A DNA stretch of 64,000 nt, from the NCBI GenBank assembly GCA_944321635.1, contig CALULY010000001.1, forward strand, positions 62,001 through 126,000, given 5' to 3'. The first letter of the stretch is position 1, and the number at the start of each line of letters is the position of its first letter. Positions 24,789 through 33,336 of the stretch are shown one piece after another. A model generated the notes under the pieces. That model was not told where the DNA came from. It saw only the letters and a program-made list of their open reading frames with translations, and searched no databases. This DNA comes from an uncultured Bacteroidaceae bacterium (GTDB lineage Bacteria; Bacteroidota; Bacteroidia; Bacteroidales; Bacteroidaceae). A program made the position numbers and the translations under genes.

Positions 24789-26546
24789 TCAGTCAAACCG
24801 CAAGCCGAATGTCTTGACAAACTCTTCCAAGTCGCTGTTCTTGGCTTTCAACTCCTCGAATTTTTCCCTTGGCGAGATGGCCACTTTCACGTTTTGCGCC
24901 TCGACGACAGTCACCTGCATGTCGATTGCATGGTTTGACAGGGCAGTGCGCAGGGCGGTGACGATTTCGCCGCGCTTCTCAAGCATCATCTCGCGCACCT
25001 TGGGGGTATCGACATTCACTTCAAACACTGTCGGCGAAATCATCCGTGGTGTCATGTTCAACATCCGCGCGCTGATGGCCTTGTCCTCAATTGGCATTGA
25101 GTTGGCGAACAGACGCCACTCGTAGCCGAGCCTGGTGTCATCGACAGGTTGTCCGTGCGGTTCGCTTGATGCCCCTCCTGCCGCAAGCGGTTGCTCCGCA
25201 GCAACTTGCGTTGAGGCCTGGGTCTCTGCGGCTGCATATTTCTTTATTGAGAATCCTATGCGGCCTTGTTGCGGTTTCGGCTTCTGGTGTTCCTGCCGCA
25301 CAGTTGCTTTGACCTCGGTCGGAGTAGCGGGCTGTTGCGGTTGGACGGTTGGTTGTGCCGGCTGGTTGTCTTGTTGCGCCGCCTGCCGGCCAGGGGTGGT
25401 GAACAAGGGTTTAATCTCTGCAGGGCCACGCCCCGCGTATGGGTCTTCGCCTTCGTCGCCGAGTTGGGCGATCATTATCAGCGTCAATTCAGCTTGGAAA
25501 CGCTTGTTGCGGCTCTGTTTGTAGTGCAATCCGCATTGGTTGGCCAGGCGCATCGCGCTGTATATGAAACCTTGCGACAACTTCACTGCTTGCTCGTGGT
25601 AGCGTTGCTTAACGTCATCGGGGACATCGAGCAGTGGCAATGTCACTTGGTCACGGCTCATCAGCAGGTCGCGCAGGTGGTCGCCAAGCCCGCTTATGAA
25701 CTGTCCGGGGTCGAATCCTTTCTTTATCACCTCGTCCAACAAGACCATCAGGTGCGGCACGTCGTGCTGCCTGGACAAATCAACCGCCTTGAAGTAGTAC
25801 TCATAGGCCAGCACGTTGAGGTCAGCCAATGCCGCCTCGTATGTCACACGACCGTTCCCATAGCTTGCCACCTGGTCAAAGATGGAAAGGGCGTCCCTCA
25901 TTCCCCCGTCCGCCTTACGCGCGATGAGGTTGAGTGCCTCGTCTTCGACCTCGATGCCCTCGCTCGCGGCGACCCGCTTCAGATGCGCGACAGTCTCGCC
26001 CACCTCCATGCGGTTGAAATCATAGATTTGGCAACGCGAAAGTATCGTGGGCAGCAGCTTGTGCTTCTCGGTGGTGGCGAGGATGAATATGACGTATGAC
26101 GGCGGTTCTTCCAATGTCTTGAGGAATGCATTGAACGCAGATGTAGTGAGCATGTGAACCTCGTCGATGATGTACACCTTGTAACGGCCTATTTGCGGGG
26201 GCGTCAGCACCTGCTCGGTCAGGGAACGGATGTCCTCCACCGAGTTGTTTGACGCGGCATCTAGTTCGTAGATGTTGAATGACCGCCCCTCGGCGAATGC
26301 ACGGCACGACTCACATTCGCCGCACGCCTCACCGTTGTGGGGGTTAAGGCAGTTGATGTTCTTGGCGAATATCCTTGCGCACGTCGTTTTCCCCACACCA
26401 CGTGGGCCGCAAAACAGGTAGGCGTGGGCAAGTTTGCCGCTTGCTATAGCATTCTTAAGCGTGGTGGTCAACGCTTCCTGCCCGACAACGTCGTCAAACT
26501 TGGCGGGGCGGTACTTGCGTGCTGAGACCAAATATTGCTTTTCCAT
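24789..26546 (-). CDS. dnaX: DNA polymerase III subunit gamma/tau
   Basis: 585 residues. The AAA+ clamp-loader core (1-240) shows FDDVVGQEALTTTLKNAI, Walker A GPRGVGKTTCAR, the zinc-binding Cys cluster (CLNPHNGEACGECESC), DEVHML (Walker B) and sensor 1 IFILATTEKHKLLPTILSRC. Domain III follows, then a Pro/Gln-rich linker (380-450), and a tau-like C-terminus (LGYEWRLFANSMP onwards). It loads the beta clamp and links the replicase. It is transcribed alone between its own promoter and terminator. Confidence 0.95.
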   Translation of the reverse strand: MEKQYLVSARKYRPAKFDDVVGQEALTTTLKNAIASGKLAHAYLFCGPRGVGKTTCARIFAKNINCLNPHNGEACGECESCRAFAEGRSFNIYELDAASNNSVEDIRSLTEQVLTPPQIGRYKVYIIDEVHMLTTSAFNAFLKTLEEPPSYVIFILATTEKHKLLPTILSRCQIYDFNRMEVGETVAHLKRVAASEGIEVEDEALNLIARKADGGMRDALSIFDQVASYGNGRVTYEAALADLNVLAYEYYFKAVDLSRQHDVPHLMVLLDEVIKKGFDPGQFISGLGDHLRDLLMSRDQVTLPLLDVPDDVKQRYHEQAVKLSQGFIYSAMRLANQCGLHYKQSRNKRFQAELTLIMIAQLGDEGEDPYAGRGPAEIKPLFTTPGRQAAQQDNQPAQPTVQPQQPATPTEVKATVRQEHQKPKPQQGRIGFSIKKYAAAETQASTQVAAEQPLAAGGASSEPHGQPVDDTRLGYEWRLFANSMPIEDKAISARMLNMTPRMISPTVFEVNVDTPKVREMMLEKRGEIVTALRTALSNHAIDMQVTVVEAQNVKVAISPREKFEELKAKNSDLEEFVKTFGLRFD

Positions 26547-26572
26547 AAATAAAAAGGCGAGATTGTGGGGTT

Positions 26573-26580
26573 CAAAAATA
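26573..26580 (-). promoter_or_regulatory. -7 element for dnaX
   Basis: Minus-strand TATTTTTG, 26 bases before the ATG at 26546. It is back to back with the divIC promoter at 26624. Confidence 0.5.
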
Positions 26581-26623
26581 CATTTAAATTCCTACCCATT
26601 TACATACTAACGAATATTATTTC

Positions 26624-26631
26624 TAATTTTG
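26624..26631 (+). promoter_or_regulatory. -7 element for the divIC operon
   Basis: TAATTTTG followed by C, 33 bases before the ATG at 26665. Confidence 0.6.
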
Positions 26632-26664
26632 CGCCTCGTAAATGCAAACTACATCAAGTCCAAA

Positions 26665-26970
26665 ATGGCAATGGGAAAACTGTTAAAACTCTGGGAACTC
26701 ATCAAGAGGCACAAATACCTGATTGTTTTAGGAGTTTTCACCATCCATATCACTTTCTTTGATGAGAACAATCTCATAACAAGGTTGCAAAACAAGGTGA
26801 CAATCAGTGAGCTGAACGGCGAAATCGAAGCCTACCGGGCAGATTACGACCGCAGCACAAAGATGCTCAACAGCATCAAAAAAGACCCTGCATCGATTGA
26901 AAAAATCGCCAGGGAAAAATATCTCATGAAGAAAGACAACGAGGACATCTATTTAATCGAGAAGAAATGA
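26665..26970 (+). CDS. Septum formation initiator, FtsB/DivIC family
   Basis: 101 residues from ATG 26665; the longer frame begins with TTG inside the promoter. One membrane helix (about 17-33, LIVLGVFTIHITFF) precedes a coiled coil (NKVTISELNGEIEAYRADYD) and the family end ASIEKIAREKYLMKKDNEDIY. It is expected to act in the FtsQ-FtsL-FtsB-like divisome subcomplex at the inner membrane. Its stop overlaps the next start by four bases. Confidence 0.85.
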   Translation: MAMGKLLKLWELIKRHKYLIVLGVFTIHITFFDENNLITRLQNKVTISELNGEIEAYRADYDRSTKMLNSIKKDPASIEKIAREKYLMKKDNEDIYLIEKK

Positions 26971-27314
26971 GAAAAATCGCCAGCCTTGCATTCTTCGCAG
27001 GCTCGTTGACAATGCTCACGGCCTTGGTCTTAATCGCAGTAAGGATCGACGACGCGCAATTTGCATTCCTCGTCGGCAGCATAGTGGCCGCACTCGGGCG
27101 GTTCGCCTCCTACCAAAAGACAGACGACATCGTGCTCCGCCGCCTCAAAGTGCAACAGATGCTTGCGTCAGTGCTGTTTGTAGGGACAGGAGCATTGATG
27201 CTCACAACACTCAGGGGCAACGAATGGATCGGTTGCCTTTGCATCGCTACGGTGCTGGAAATGTACTCCGCGTTCAGGATTTCCAGTGTCGAGAAACAAA
27301 AGGACAATGGCTGA
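26967..27314 (+). CDS. Small four-helix membrane protein of unknown function
   Basis: 115 residues with about four hydrophobic segments (5-25, 34-48, 67-85, 88-105) and a short basic loop (KTDDIVLRRLKVQQM). I recognise no catalytic motif. It overlaps the divIC-like gene by four bases and lies 50 bases before serine palmitoyltransferase. Cotranscription suggests a link to division or membrane lipid supply; this is only context. Confidence 0.6.
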   Translation: MRKIASLAFFAGSLTMLTALVLIAVRIDDAQFAFLVGSIVAALGRFASYQKTDDIVLRRLKVQQMLASVLFVGTGALMLTTLRGNEWIGCLCIATVLEMYSAFRISSVEKQKDNG

Positions 27315-27364
27315 CGGTTGACGGACAGACTAAGACAACGAACACAAACTACACTATAAGAATT

Positions 27365-28552
27365 ATGGGATTGCTACAAGACAAATTGGCCAAATATGAT
27401 TTGCCGCAACGTGTTAAGGCAAAAGGCGTGTACCCCTACTTCAGATGCATTGAGAGCGAACAGGACACCGAAGTCATCATGGGTGGAAAGAAAGTACTTA
27501 TGTTCGGCTCCAATTCCTACCTGGGGCTCACAAACCACCCAAAGGTCATAGAAGCCGCTGTCGCAGCGACTAAAAAATACGGCACCGGATGTGCTGGCTC
27601 AAGATTCCTGAACGGGACTCTCGACTTGCACCTTGAATTGGAAAAGGAACTTGCGGATTTCGTTGGAAAAGAGGAAGCGATCATCTACTCTACCGGCTTC
27701 CAAGTCAACCTCGGGGTCGTGTCTTGCGTCACCGGACGTGAGGACTACATCATCTGTGATGAGCTTGACCACGCCTCAATCGTTGAAGGCAGGAGGCTGT
27801 CATTCTCAAAGGGACTGAAGTTCAAACACAATGACATGGACTCTTTGGAGAAGACCCTCCAGAGCTGTGACCCAGACAAAGTGAAGCTCATAGTCGTTGA
27901 CGGAGTGTTCAGCATGGAAGGCGACATCGCCAATCTCCCAGAGATAACAAGGTTGGCAAAGAAATACAATGCCAGTGTCATGGTAGACGAAGCCCACGGG
28001 CTCGGCGTCCTCGGCGACCATGGACGCGGCACTTGCAACCACTTTGGCGTTACTGATGACGTGGATCTCATCATGGGTACATTCTCCAAGTCGCTTGCCG
28101 CAATCGGAGGGTTCATCGCTGCTGACAGCACCGTCATAAACTACCTGAGGCACAACTCACGTTCCTACATCTTCAGTGCAAGCAACACGCCTGCGGCGAC
28201 GGCGGCAGCCCGTGCGGCACTCCACATCATGAAGACCGAGCCGGAACGCATCCAGCATTTGTGGGACATCACAAACTATGCACTCGATTGCTTCCGTACC
28301 ATGGGATTCGAGATAGGCAACACCTCCACGCCGATCATCCCCCTCTATGTCCGTGACATGGAGAAGACATTCCTCGTCACAAAGATGCTTTTCGACGAAG
28401 GAGTTTTCGTCAACCCCGTGATCCCGCCGGCTTGTTCACCAGAGGACACCCTCATCCGCTTCTCACTCATGGCTACACACAGCAAGGAGCAGATAGACAT
28501 TGCGGTGGACAAACTCGTCAAATGTTTCAGGCAACTCGGCATAATCAAATAA
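27365..28552 (+). CDS. spt: Serine palmitoyltransferase (sphingolipid synthesis)
   Basis: 395 residues from ATG 27365. An alpha-oxoamine synthase: LMFGSNSYLGLTNHPKVIEA, GTGCAGSRFLNGTLDLHLELE, DELDHASIVEGRRLS (His stacking on PLP), VDGVFSMEGDIANLPEI, VDEAHGLGVLGDHGRGT and the PLP lysine in MGTFSKSLAAIGGF. It condenses serine with palmitoyl-CoA (or acyl-ACP) to 3-ketosphinganine, the first step of Bacteroidales sphingolipids. 2-amino-3-ketobutyrate CoA ligase is the main alternative; the SRSYIFSASNTPA and VNPVIPPACSPED motifs fit the Bacteroides SPT better. No later sphingolipid genes are adjacent. Confidence 0.85.
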   Translation: MGLLQDKLAKYDLPQRVKAKGVYPYFRCIESEQDTEVIMGGKKVLMFGSNSYLGLTNHPKVIEAAVAATKKYGTGCAGSRFLNGTLDLHLELEKELADFVGKEEAIIYSTGFQVNLGVVSCVTGREDYIICDELDHASIVEGRRLSFSKGLKFKHNDMDSLEKTLQSCDPDKVKLIVVDGVFSMEGDIANLPEITRLAKKYNASVMVDEAHGLGVLGDHGRGTCNHFGVTDDVDLIMGTFSKSLAAIGGFIAADSTVINYLRHNSRSYIFSASNTPAATAAARAALHIMKTEPERIQHLWDITNYALDCFRTMGFEIGNTSTPIIPLYVRDMEKTFLVTKMLFDEGVFVNPVIPPACSPEDTLIRFSLMATHSKEQIDIAVDKLVKCFRQLGIIK

Positions 28553-28573
28553 AGCAAAATGCGACACACTTGA

Positions 28574-28618
28574 CGCGCCACCGCACGGGCAAAGACCCTG
28601 ACGGCGGCGCGCCGCTTT
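28574..28618 (+). terminator. Probable terminator after serine palmitoyltransferase
   Basis: GCGCC-A-CCG pairs with CGG-C-GGCGC around a loop, followed by CCGCTTTTC. The T-tract is short. Confidence 0.45.
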
Positions 28619-28684
28619 TCAGCCACGAGACAAACCGTGCAAGCCGAAAAGACACACCGAGTAGCATTGTTGGCAATAAATACC

Positions 28685-28692
28685 TATATTCG
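28685..28692 (+). promoter_or_regulatory. Weak -7 element for the SIMPL gene
   Basis: TATATTCG, one base from the consensus, 36 bases before the ATG at 28729. Confidence 0.35.
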
Positions 28693-28728
28693 CAGCATAT
28701 CACATCACTCTCATAAAATCAGTACATC

Positions 28729-29424
28729 ATGGCATGGAAAACTGAAGCTGTCATAATAGCATTTGGCCTTTTCTTTTGCGGCAACGCAGTCAAGAACGGC
28801 ATAAAAAGCATCTCGGACACGACACGCACGATCGAAGTGCGGGGATTGTCAGAAAAAGAAGTCAAAGCTGACCGTGCGACTTGGAACATCACTTTCAGTT
28901 CAAGCGGAGAAGACTTGAAGTCGCTCTACAACAAGACGAAACGCACGGAAGAAGCAGTTGAACGATTCCTCGCCGACAACGGCATAGACGCTAAAGACAT
29001 CTACAAGACACCGGCGGATGTGTATGACAAACTCAGCGGCCGCTACGTCTATGACACCAACAAGGCACCTCGCTACAACGTCTCAAAGACAATCACGGTC
29101 TCGACATCAAGCGTCGATGCAGTCTATGAGGCAGTCAACAAGCAGGAGGATCTCCTGGAGCAAGGCATCGTACTGAACAGTGATTACAACACCATCACCT
29201 ATGAATTCACCGGGCTGAACAGCATCAAACCGGGCATGATCGAGGAAGCCACGAAGGCTGCACGCGAAGCCGCGCAACAATTCGCCAAAGATTCAGAGAG
29301 CGAACTCGGCAAGATCAAGAGCGCACGGCAGGGACAATTCTCCATCGAGGACAGAGATGCCAACACACCTTATATAAAGAAAGTGCGCGTCGTCACCTAC
29401 GTCAACTACTACCTCAACGATTGA
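28729..29424 (+). CDS. SIMPL (DUF541) domain protein
   Basis: 231 residues. A single N-terminal membrane or uncleaved signal segment (about 5-22) is followed by the SIMPL domain: TIEVRGLSEKEVKADRATWNI, the paired helices and RYNVSKTITVSTSSVDAVYEA, ending VRVVTYVNYYLND. Family members act at the envelope; some are linked to oxidative stress or form large assemblies, but no enzymatic activity is agreed. It lies 30 bases before mazG and both probably share a transcript. Confidence 0.83.
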   Translation: MAWKTEAVIIAFGLFFCGNAVKNGIKSISDTTRTIEVRGLSEKEVKADRATWNITFSSSGEDLKSLYNKTKRTEEAVERFLADNGIDAKDIYKTPADVYDKLSGRYVYDTNKAPRYNVSKTITVSTSSVDAVYEAVNKQEDLLEQGIVLNSDYNTITYEFTGLNSIKPGMIEEATKAAREAAQQFAKDSESELGKIKSARQGQFSIEDRDANTPYIKKVRVVTYVNYYLND

Positions 29425-29454
29425 CGACTGCACAAATATTAAAACGACACGACA

Positions 29455-30243
29455 ATGCATACACGCAAAGAGCAACTGGCAGCCTTTGAAAGGCTGCTTG
29501 ATGTCATGGACGAACTCCGTGAGAAATGTCCCTGGGACAGGAAACAAACATTCGACAGCCTCAGGACAAACACCATAGAGGAGACTTACGAACTGTGCGA
29601 TGCCATCGAGCACAAGGACATGGCCAACATTGAAAAGGAATTGGGCGATGTCCTCTTGCACATTGTCTTCTACTCAAAAATGGCCTCAGAGACCGACGCA
29701 TTCGACATCAAGGACGTTTGTGACAAACTCTGTGACAAACTCATCTTCCGTCACCCCCACGTATTCGGCGAGGTGAAGGTCGATGGCACCGACCAAGTAC
29801 TGCAAAACTGGGAGGCTCTCAAACTGAAAGAAAAGGATGGCAACAAAACTGTCCTCGGTGGGGTCCCCGCAAGCCTGCCATCAATCATCAAGGCATACCG
29901 CATACAGGACAAGGCGCGCAACGTCGGTTTTGACTGGGAAAACCGCGAGGACGTGTGGAACAAGGTGTCAGAAGAGCTTGGAGAAGTCAAGTCAGCAATC
30001 GTATCCGGCGACGAGGACAGCATCGAGGGCGAGTTTGGCGACTTGTTGTTCAGCATCATCAACGCCTCAAGGCTCTATGATGTCAACCCGGACAACGCTC
30101 TTGAGAGGACAAACCGCAAGTTCATCCGCCGCTTCAATTACCTTGAGACACACAGCAAGCAGGACGGCAAACAACTCAAAGACATGACGCTGGACGAGAT
30201 GGATGCCTACTGGAACAAGGCTAAGGAGGAAGAACAAAATTGA
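29455..30243 (+). CDS. mazG: Nucleoside triphosphate pyrophosphohydrolase MazG
   Basis: 262 residues with two MazG domains. The first holds ECPWDRKQTFDSL-like CPWDRKQTFDSLRTNTIEE and EKELGDVLLHIVFYS. The second holds KARNVGFDWENREDVWNKVSEE and EGEFGDLLFSIINASR. The ExxE and ExxD metal motifs are present in both. It hydrolyses (d)NTPs to monophosphates and pyrophosphate, cleaning the nucleotide pool or limiting stringent signalling. It ends at a strong terminator. Confidence 0.93.
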   Translation: MHTRKEQLAAFERLLDVMDELREKCPWDRKQTFDSLRTNTIEETYELCDAIEHKDMANIEKELGDVLLHIVFYSKMASETDAFDIKDVCDKLCDKLIFRHPHVFGEVKVDGTDQVLQNWEALKLKEKDGNKTVLGGVPASLPSIIKAYRIQDKARNVGFDWENREDVWNKVSEELGEVKSAIVSGDEDSIEGEFGDLLFSIINASRLYDVNPDNALERTNRKFIRRFNYLETHSKQDGKQLKDMTLDEMDAYWNKAKEEEQN

Positions 30244-30281
30244 GATATCCCATCGTCTCCGACCGACAACAAATATCTGCA

Positions 30282-30325
30282 GGGGATGCAACGGGCGTAA
30301 GCCAAGTTGCGTCCCCGGTTTTTTT
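30282..30325 (+). terminator. Rho-independent terminator of mazG
   Basis: GGGGATGCAAC pairs with GTTGCGTCCCC (one G-U pair), followed by GGTTTTTTT. Confidence 0.88.
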
Positions 30326-30341
30326 GCATTACACTGGGGAT

Positions 30342-30435
30342 AAAGTTTGTTTTTAAGCTAAAAATATATATTTGCAGCCTCAATCTGTGTGTTTTTAACC
30401 TGCAAATACGTAAACTTAAGTTGAAAACAAACTTT
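30342..30435. repeat. Family B 94-bp palindromic element, copy B2
   Basis: Perfect 12-base inverted ends AAAGTTTGTTTT / AAAACAAACTTT. Four 21-bp units have dyad centres at 30357, 30378, 30399 and 30420; TTTTTA-AGC-TAAAAA is at 30350-30364. The two arms share TATTTGCAG, so the whole element is an imperfect palindrome. It starts 16 bases after the mazG terminator and ends about 130 bases before the lptB promoter. The rest of this 350-base gap shows no gene. Confidence 0.82.
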
Positions 30436-30564
30436 TCGTACCACCAGAACGACTTTTGCATCCCGTCGCACCCACATTAGTCGAGACCGGGAGCAAGTTG
30501 CAAGCAGCGATGCCGGTGGAAAAACTAAAAGCATGGGACTCACGTACTATTATCCCATTTTTAC

Positions 30565-30572
30565 TACTTTTG
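30565..30572 (+). promoter_or_regulatory. -7 element for the lptB operon
   Basis: TACTTTTG followed by CC, 22 bases before the ATG at 30595. Confidence 0.6.
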
Positions 30573-30594
30573 CCGAAACGCCGCTAACAACAAG

Positions 30595-31383
30595 ATGGAC
30601 AACCAAGACCAACACACCCCAGAGGCACATCACAAGATGGTGCTGCGCACGGAAAACCTTGTGAAGAGGTATGGCAAACGCACCGTCGTCAACGATGTCA
30701 GCATCGATGTCAAACAGGGTGAAATCGTCGGGCTGCTCGGGCCAAACGGCGCGGGCAAGACCACCTCGTTCTACATGACTGTGGGACTGATAACTCCCAA
30801 CGCTGGCAGGATTTTCCTCGACGAGATGGACATCACAAAATACCCCATGTACAAACGAGCACAAAACGGCATAGGATACCTCGCCCAGGAAGCATCGGTG
30901 TTCCGCAAGATGAGTGTCGAGGACAACATCGCGTCAGTGCTCGAACTCACGGGGAAGCCCAAGGATTACCAGAAGGAAAAACTGGAGAGCCTGCTCTCTG
31001 AATTCCGCCTTCAAAAGGTGAGAAAGAACCTCGGCGACCAACTCTCGGGAGGCGAGAGGCGACGGACAGAGATAGCGCGATGCCTGGCGATAGACCCGAA
31101 ATTCATAATGCTCGATGAACCATTCGCCGGCGTTGACCCCATAGCCGTGGAGGACATACAGAACATCGTGTGGAGGTTGAAATACAAGGACATCGGCATC
31201 CTCATAACCGACCACAACGTGCAGGAGACATTGAGCATCACGGACAGGGCTTACTTGCTCTTTGAGGGGCGTATACTCTTCCAAGGCACGCCCGAGGAAC
31301 TGGCAGAGAACAGCATCGTCCGCGAAAAGTATCTGAGCAACAACTTCGTCTACCGCAAAAAAGACTTCCAACTTAACAACTGA
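30595..31383 (+). CDS. lptB: Lipopolysaccharide export ATPase LptB
   Basis: 262 residues. ABC ATPase motifs: Walker [18 protein letters not shown]-loop with [19 protein letters not shown], signature [18 protein letters not shown], Walker [22 protein letters not shown]-loop [10 protein letters not shown]. The sequence around the Q-loop and Walker B is that of LptB rather than a generic ABC protein. It powers LPS extraction by LptFG, which are not in this window. It lies 11 bases before an ABC-F gene. Confidence 0.92.
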   Translation: MDNQDQHTPEAHHKMVLRTENLVKRYGKRTVVNDVSIDVKQGEIVGLLGPNGAGKTTSFYMTVGLITPNAGRIFLDEMDITKYPMYKRAQNGIGYLAQEASVFRKMSVEDNIASVLELTGKPKDYQKEKLESLLSEFRLQKVRKNLGDQLSGGERRRTEIARCLAIDPKFIMLDEPFAGVDPIAVEDIQNIVWRLKYKDIGILITDHNVQETLSITDRAYLLFEGRILFQGTPEELAENSIVREKYLSNNFVYRKKDFQLNN

Positions 31384-31394
31384 CGAGGCGCGGC

Positions 31395-33332
31395 ATGGTT
31401 TCGATTGACAAGTTACGGGTGGACTTCGGGGCGGACACGCTCTTTCATGATGTTTCTTTCGTCATAAACGACAAGGACAAGATTGCGCTCGTCGGCAAAA
31501 ATGGTGCAGGCAAATCGACCTTGCTCAAGATCATAGCCGGGCAGATGACACCGAGCAGCGGGACAGTCTCGCGCTCGAAAGAGACAAGGATTGGCTATCT
31601 TCCGCAGGTAATGGCCATAAGCGACAACCACACGGTCATCGAGGAAGCGGAGAAAGCATTCGCCCACATCGACGAGATGAGGCGGCGCATCGAAGGAATG
31701 AAAGAAGAGCTGGCGTCGCGCACCGACTATGAGTCAAAGGAGTATCACGCACTCATTGACAAATACAGCCAGGCGGAGGAGCTGTTTGCGATGAACGGCG
31801 GCAACACCTACCGCGCCGACATCGAGAAGACACTCCTCGGGCTGGGATTCAAAAGGGACGACTTCGACCGTCCGACATCCGAGTTCAGCGGTGGTTGGAG
31901 GATGCGCATAGAGTTGGCAAAGATATTGCTGCTCAAGCCGGATGTGTTGCTGCTGGACGAACCGACCAACCATCTCGACATTGAGAGCATACAGTGGCTG
32001 GAGGACTATCTCATCACCAAGGCCAATGCTGTCGTTCTCGTCTCACACGACAGGGCATTCATCAACAACATAACCACGAGGACAATCGAGATCTCATGCG
32101 GCAAAATATATGATTACAAGGTCAAGTACGACCAATTTGTCGCACTGAGGAAGGAACGGCGCGAACAGCAATTGCGCGCTTTCGAGAACCAACAAAAAGC
32201 AATCGCCGACACACAGGAATTCATAGAACGCTTCCGTTACAAGGCAACAAAGGCAGTCCAAGTCCAAAGCCGCATAAAACAACTCGAAAAGATAGAACGC
32301 ATCGAGATTGACGACGAGGACACTTCTGCACTGTCAATCCGCTTCCCCGAGGCAATCCGCTCCGGCAATTACCCCGTCATCACCGAGGGACTGGCAAAGT
32401 CATACGGCGACCACCTCGTGTTCTCAGGGGTTGACATCACTATACGCCGTGGGGAAAAAGTGGCTCTGGTCGGCAAAAACGGCGAAGGCAAATCGACTTT
32501 CGTCAAATGCCTCATGGCGGAAATACCGTTTGATGGCAAAGTCACCATCGGACACAACGTGCACATCGGCTACTTCGCCCAGAACCAGGCACAATTGCTC
32601 GACGAGGATTTGACAGTTTTCGAGACCATCGACAACATCGCCACGGGGGACATAAGGACAAAAGTCCGTGACATCCTCGGCGCATTCATGTTTGGCAGTG
32701 ACGCTATCGACAAACGTGTCCGCGTCCTCTCCGGGGGTGAAAGGACACGCCTTGCCATGATACGCCTGTTGCTCCAGCCCGTCAACCTGCTGATACTCGA
32801 TGAGCCGACCAACCACCTCGATATGCGTTCCAAAGATGTCCTCAAGGAAGCCATAAAGACATTTGACGGCACGGCCATAATCGTCTCGCATGACCGTGAT
32901 TTCCTCGACGGGCTGGTGGAGAAAGTGTACGAATTCGCCGACGGCCACGTCAGGGAGCACCTCGGGGGAGTCTATGACTTCCTAGCGAAAAAGAACATCG
33001 AACACCTCGACGAGCTCAATCTTCCACGTCGCGAAGCCACCGCCACGCCGCGCCCAGTGGAGCAGGCAGCCGGAAAAAACGACTACGAAGAGAGGAAACT
33101 GCTCACCAAGAAAATACGCAAGATCGAGAACCAGATAAAAGACTGCGAGCAACGCATCGAGGCACTCGAAACCGAGCTTGCCGACATCGAGCAACGGCTC
33201 GCCACCCCGGACGGGGCATCGGACACGTCGCTCTATGAGAAGCACGGAGCGACAAAGCACGCCATCGAGCAGACCATGGAGGAATGGGAAAGACTCAACG
33301 AACAACTTGAAATCACCAATAAACCCAACTAA
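31395..33332 (+). CDS. ABC-F family ATPase
   Basis: 645 residues with two ABC domains on one chain and no membrane part. Domain 1: GKNGAGKSTLLKI, FSGGWRMRIELAKIL, LLLDEPTNHLDIESI. Domain 2: GKNGEGKSTFVKC, LSGGERTRLAMIRLL, LILDEPTNHLDMRS. The interdomain linker with YKATKAVQVQSRIKQLEKI and a C-terminal coiled coil (KIRKIENQIKDCEQRIEAL) fit the Uup/EttA-type group that acts on ribosomes. Which subfamily is uncertain; antibiotic protection is possible but not indicated. Four bases separate it from the M13 peptidase gene. Confidence 0.9.
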   Translation: MVSIDKLRVDFGADTLFHDVSFVINDKDKIALVGKNGAGKSTLLKIIAGQMTPSSGTVSRSKETRIGYLPQVMAISDNHTVIEEAEKAFAHIDEMRRRIEGMKEELASRTDYESKEYHALIDKYSQAEELFAMNGGNTYRADIEKTLLGLGFKRDDFDRPTSEFSGGWRMRIELAKILLLKPDVLLLDEPTNHLDIESIQWLEDYLITKANAVVLVSHDRAFINNITTRTIEISCGKIYDYKVKYDQFVALRKERREQQLRAFENQQKAIADTQEFIERFRYKATKAVQVQSRIKQLEKIERIEIDDEDTSALSIRFPEAIRSGNYPVITEGLAKSYGDHLVFSGVDITIRRGEKVALVGKNGEGKSTFVKCLMAEIPFDGKVTIGHNVHIGYFAQNQAQLLDEDLTVFETIDNIATGDIRTKVRDILGAFMFGSDAIDKRVRVLSGGERTRLAMIRLLLQPVNLLILDEPTNHLDMRSKDVLKEAIKTFDGTAIIVSHDRDFLDGLVEKVYEFADGHVREHLGGVYDFLAKKNIEHLDELNLPRREATATPRPVEQAAGKNDYEERKLLTKKIRKIENQIKDCEQRIEALETELADIEQRLATPDGASDTSLYEKHGATKHAIEQTMEEWERLNEQLEITNKPN

Positions 33333-33336
33333 CAAC

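Noticed and set aside
30342-30435. Terminator hairpin
   Set aside because: The mazG terminator already lies upstream; the AT-rich 94-bp palindrome recurs elsewhere without relation to gene ends.
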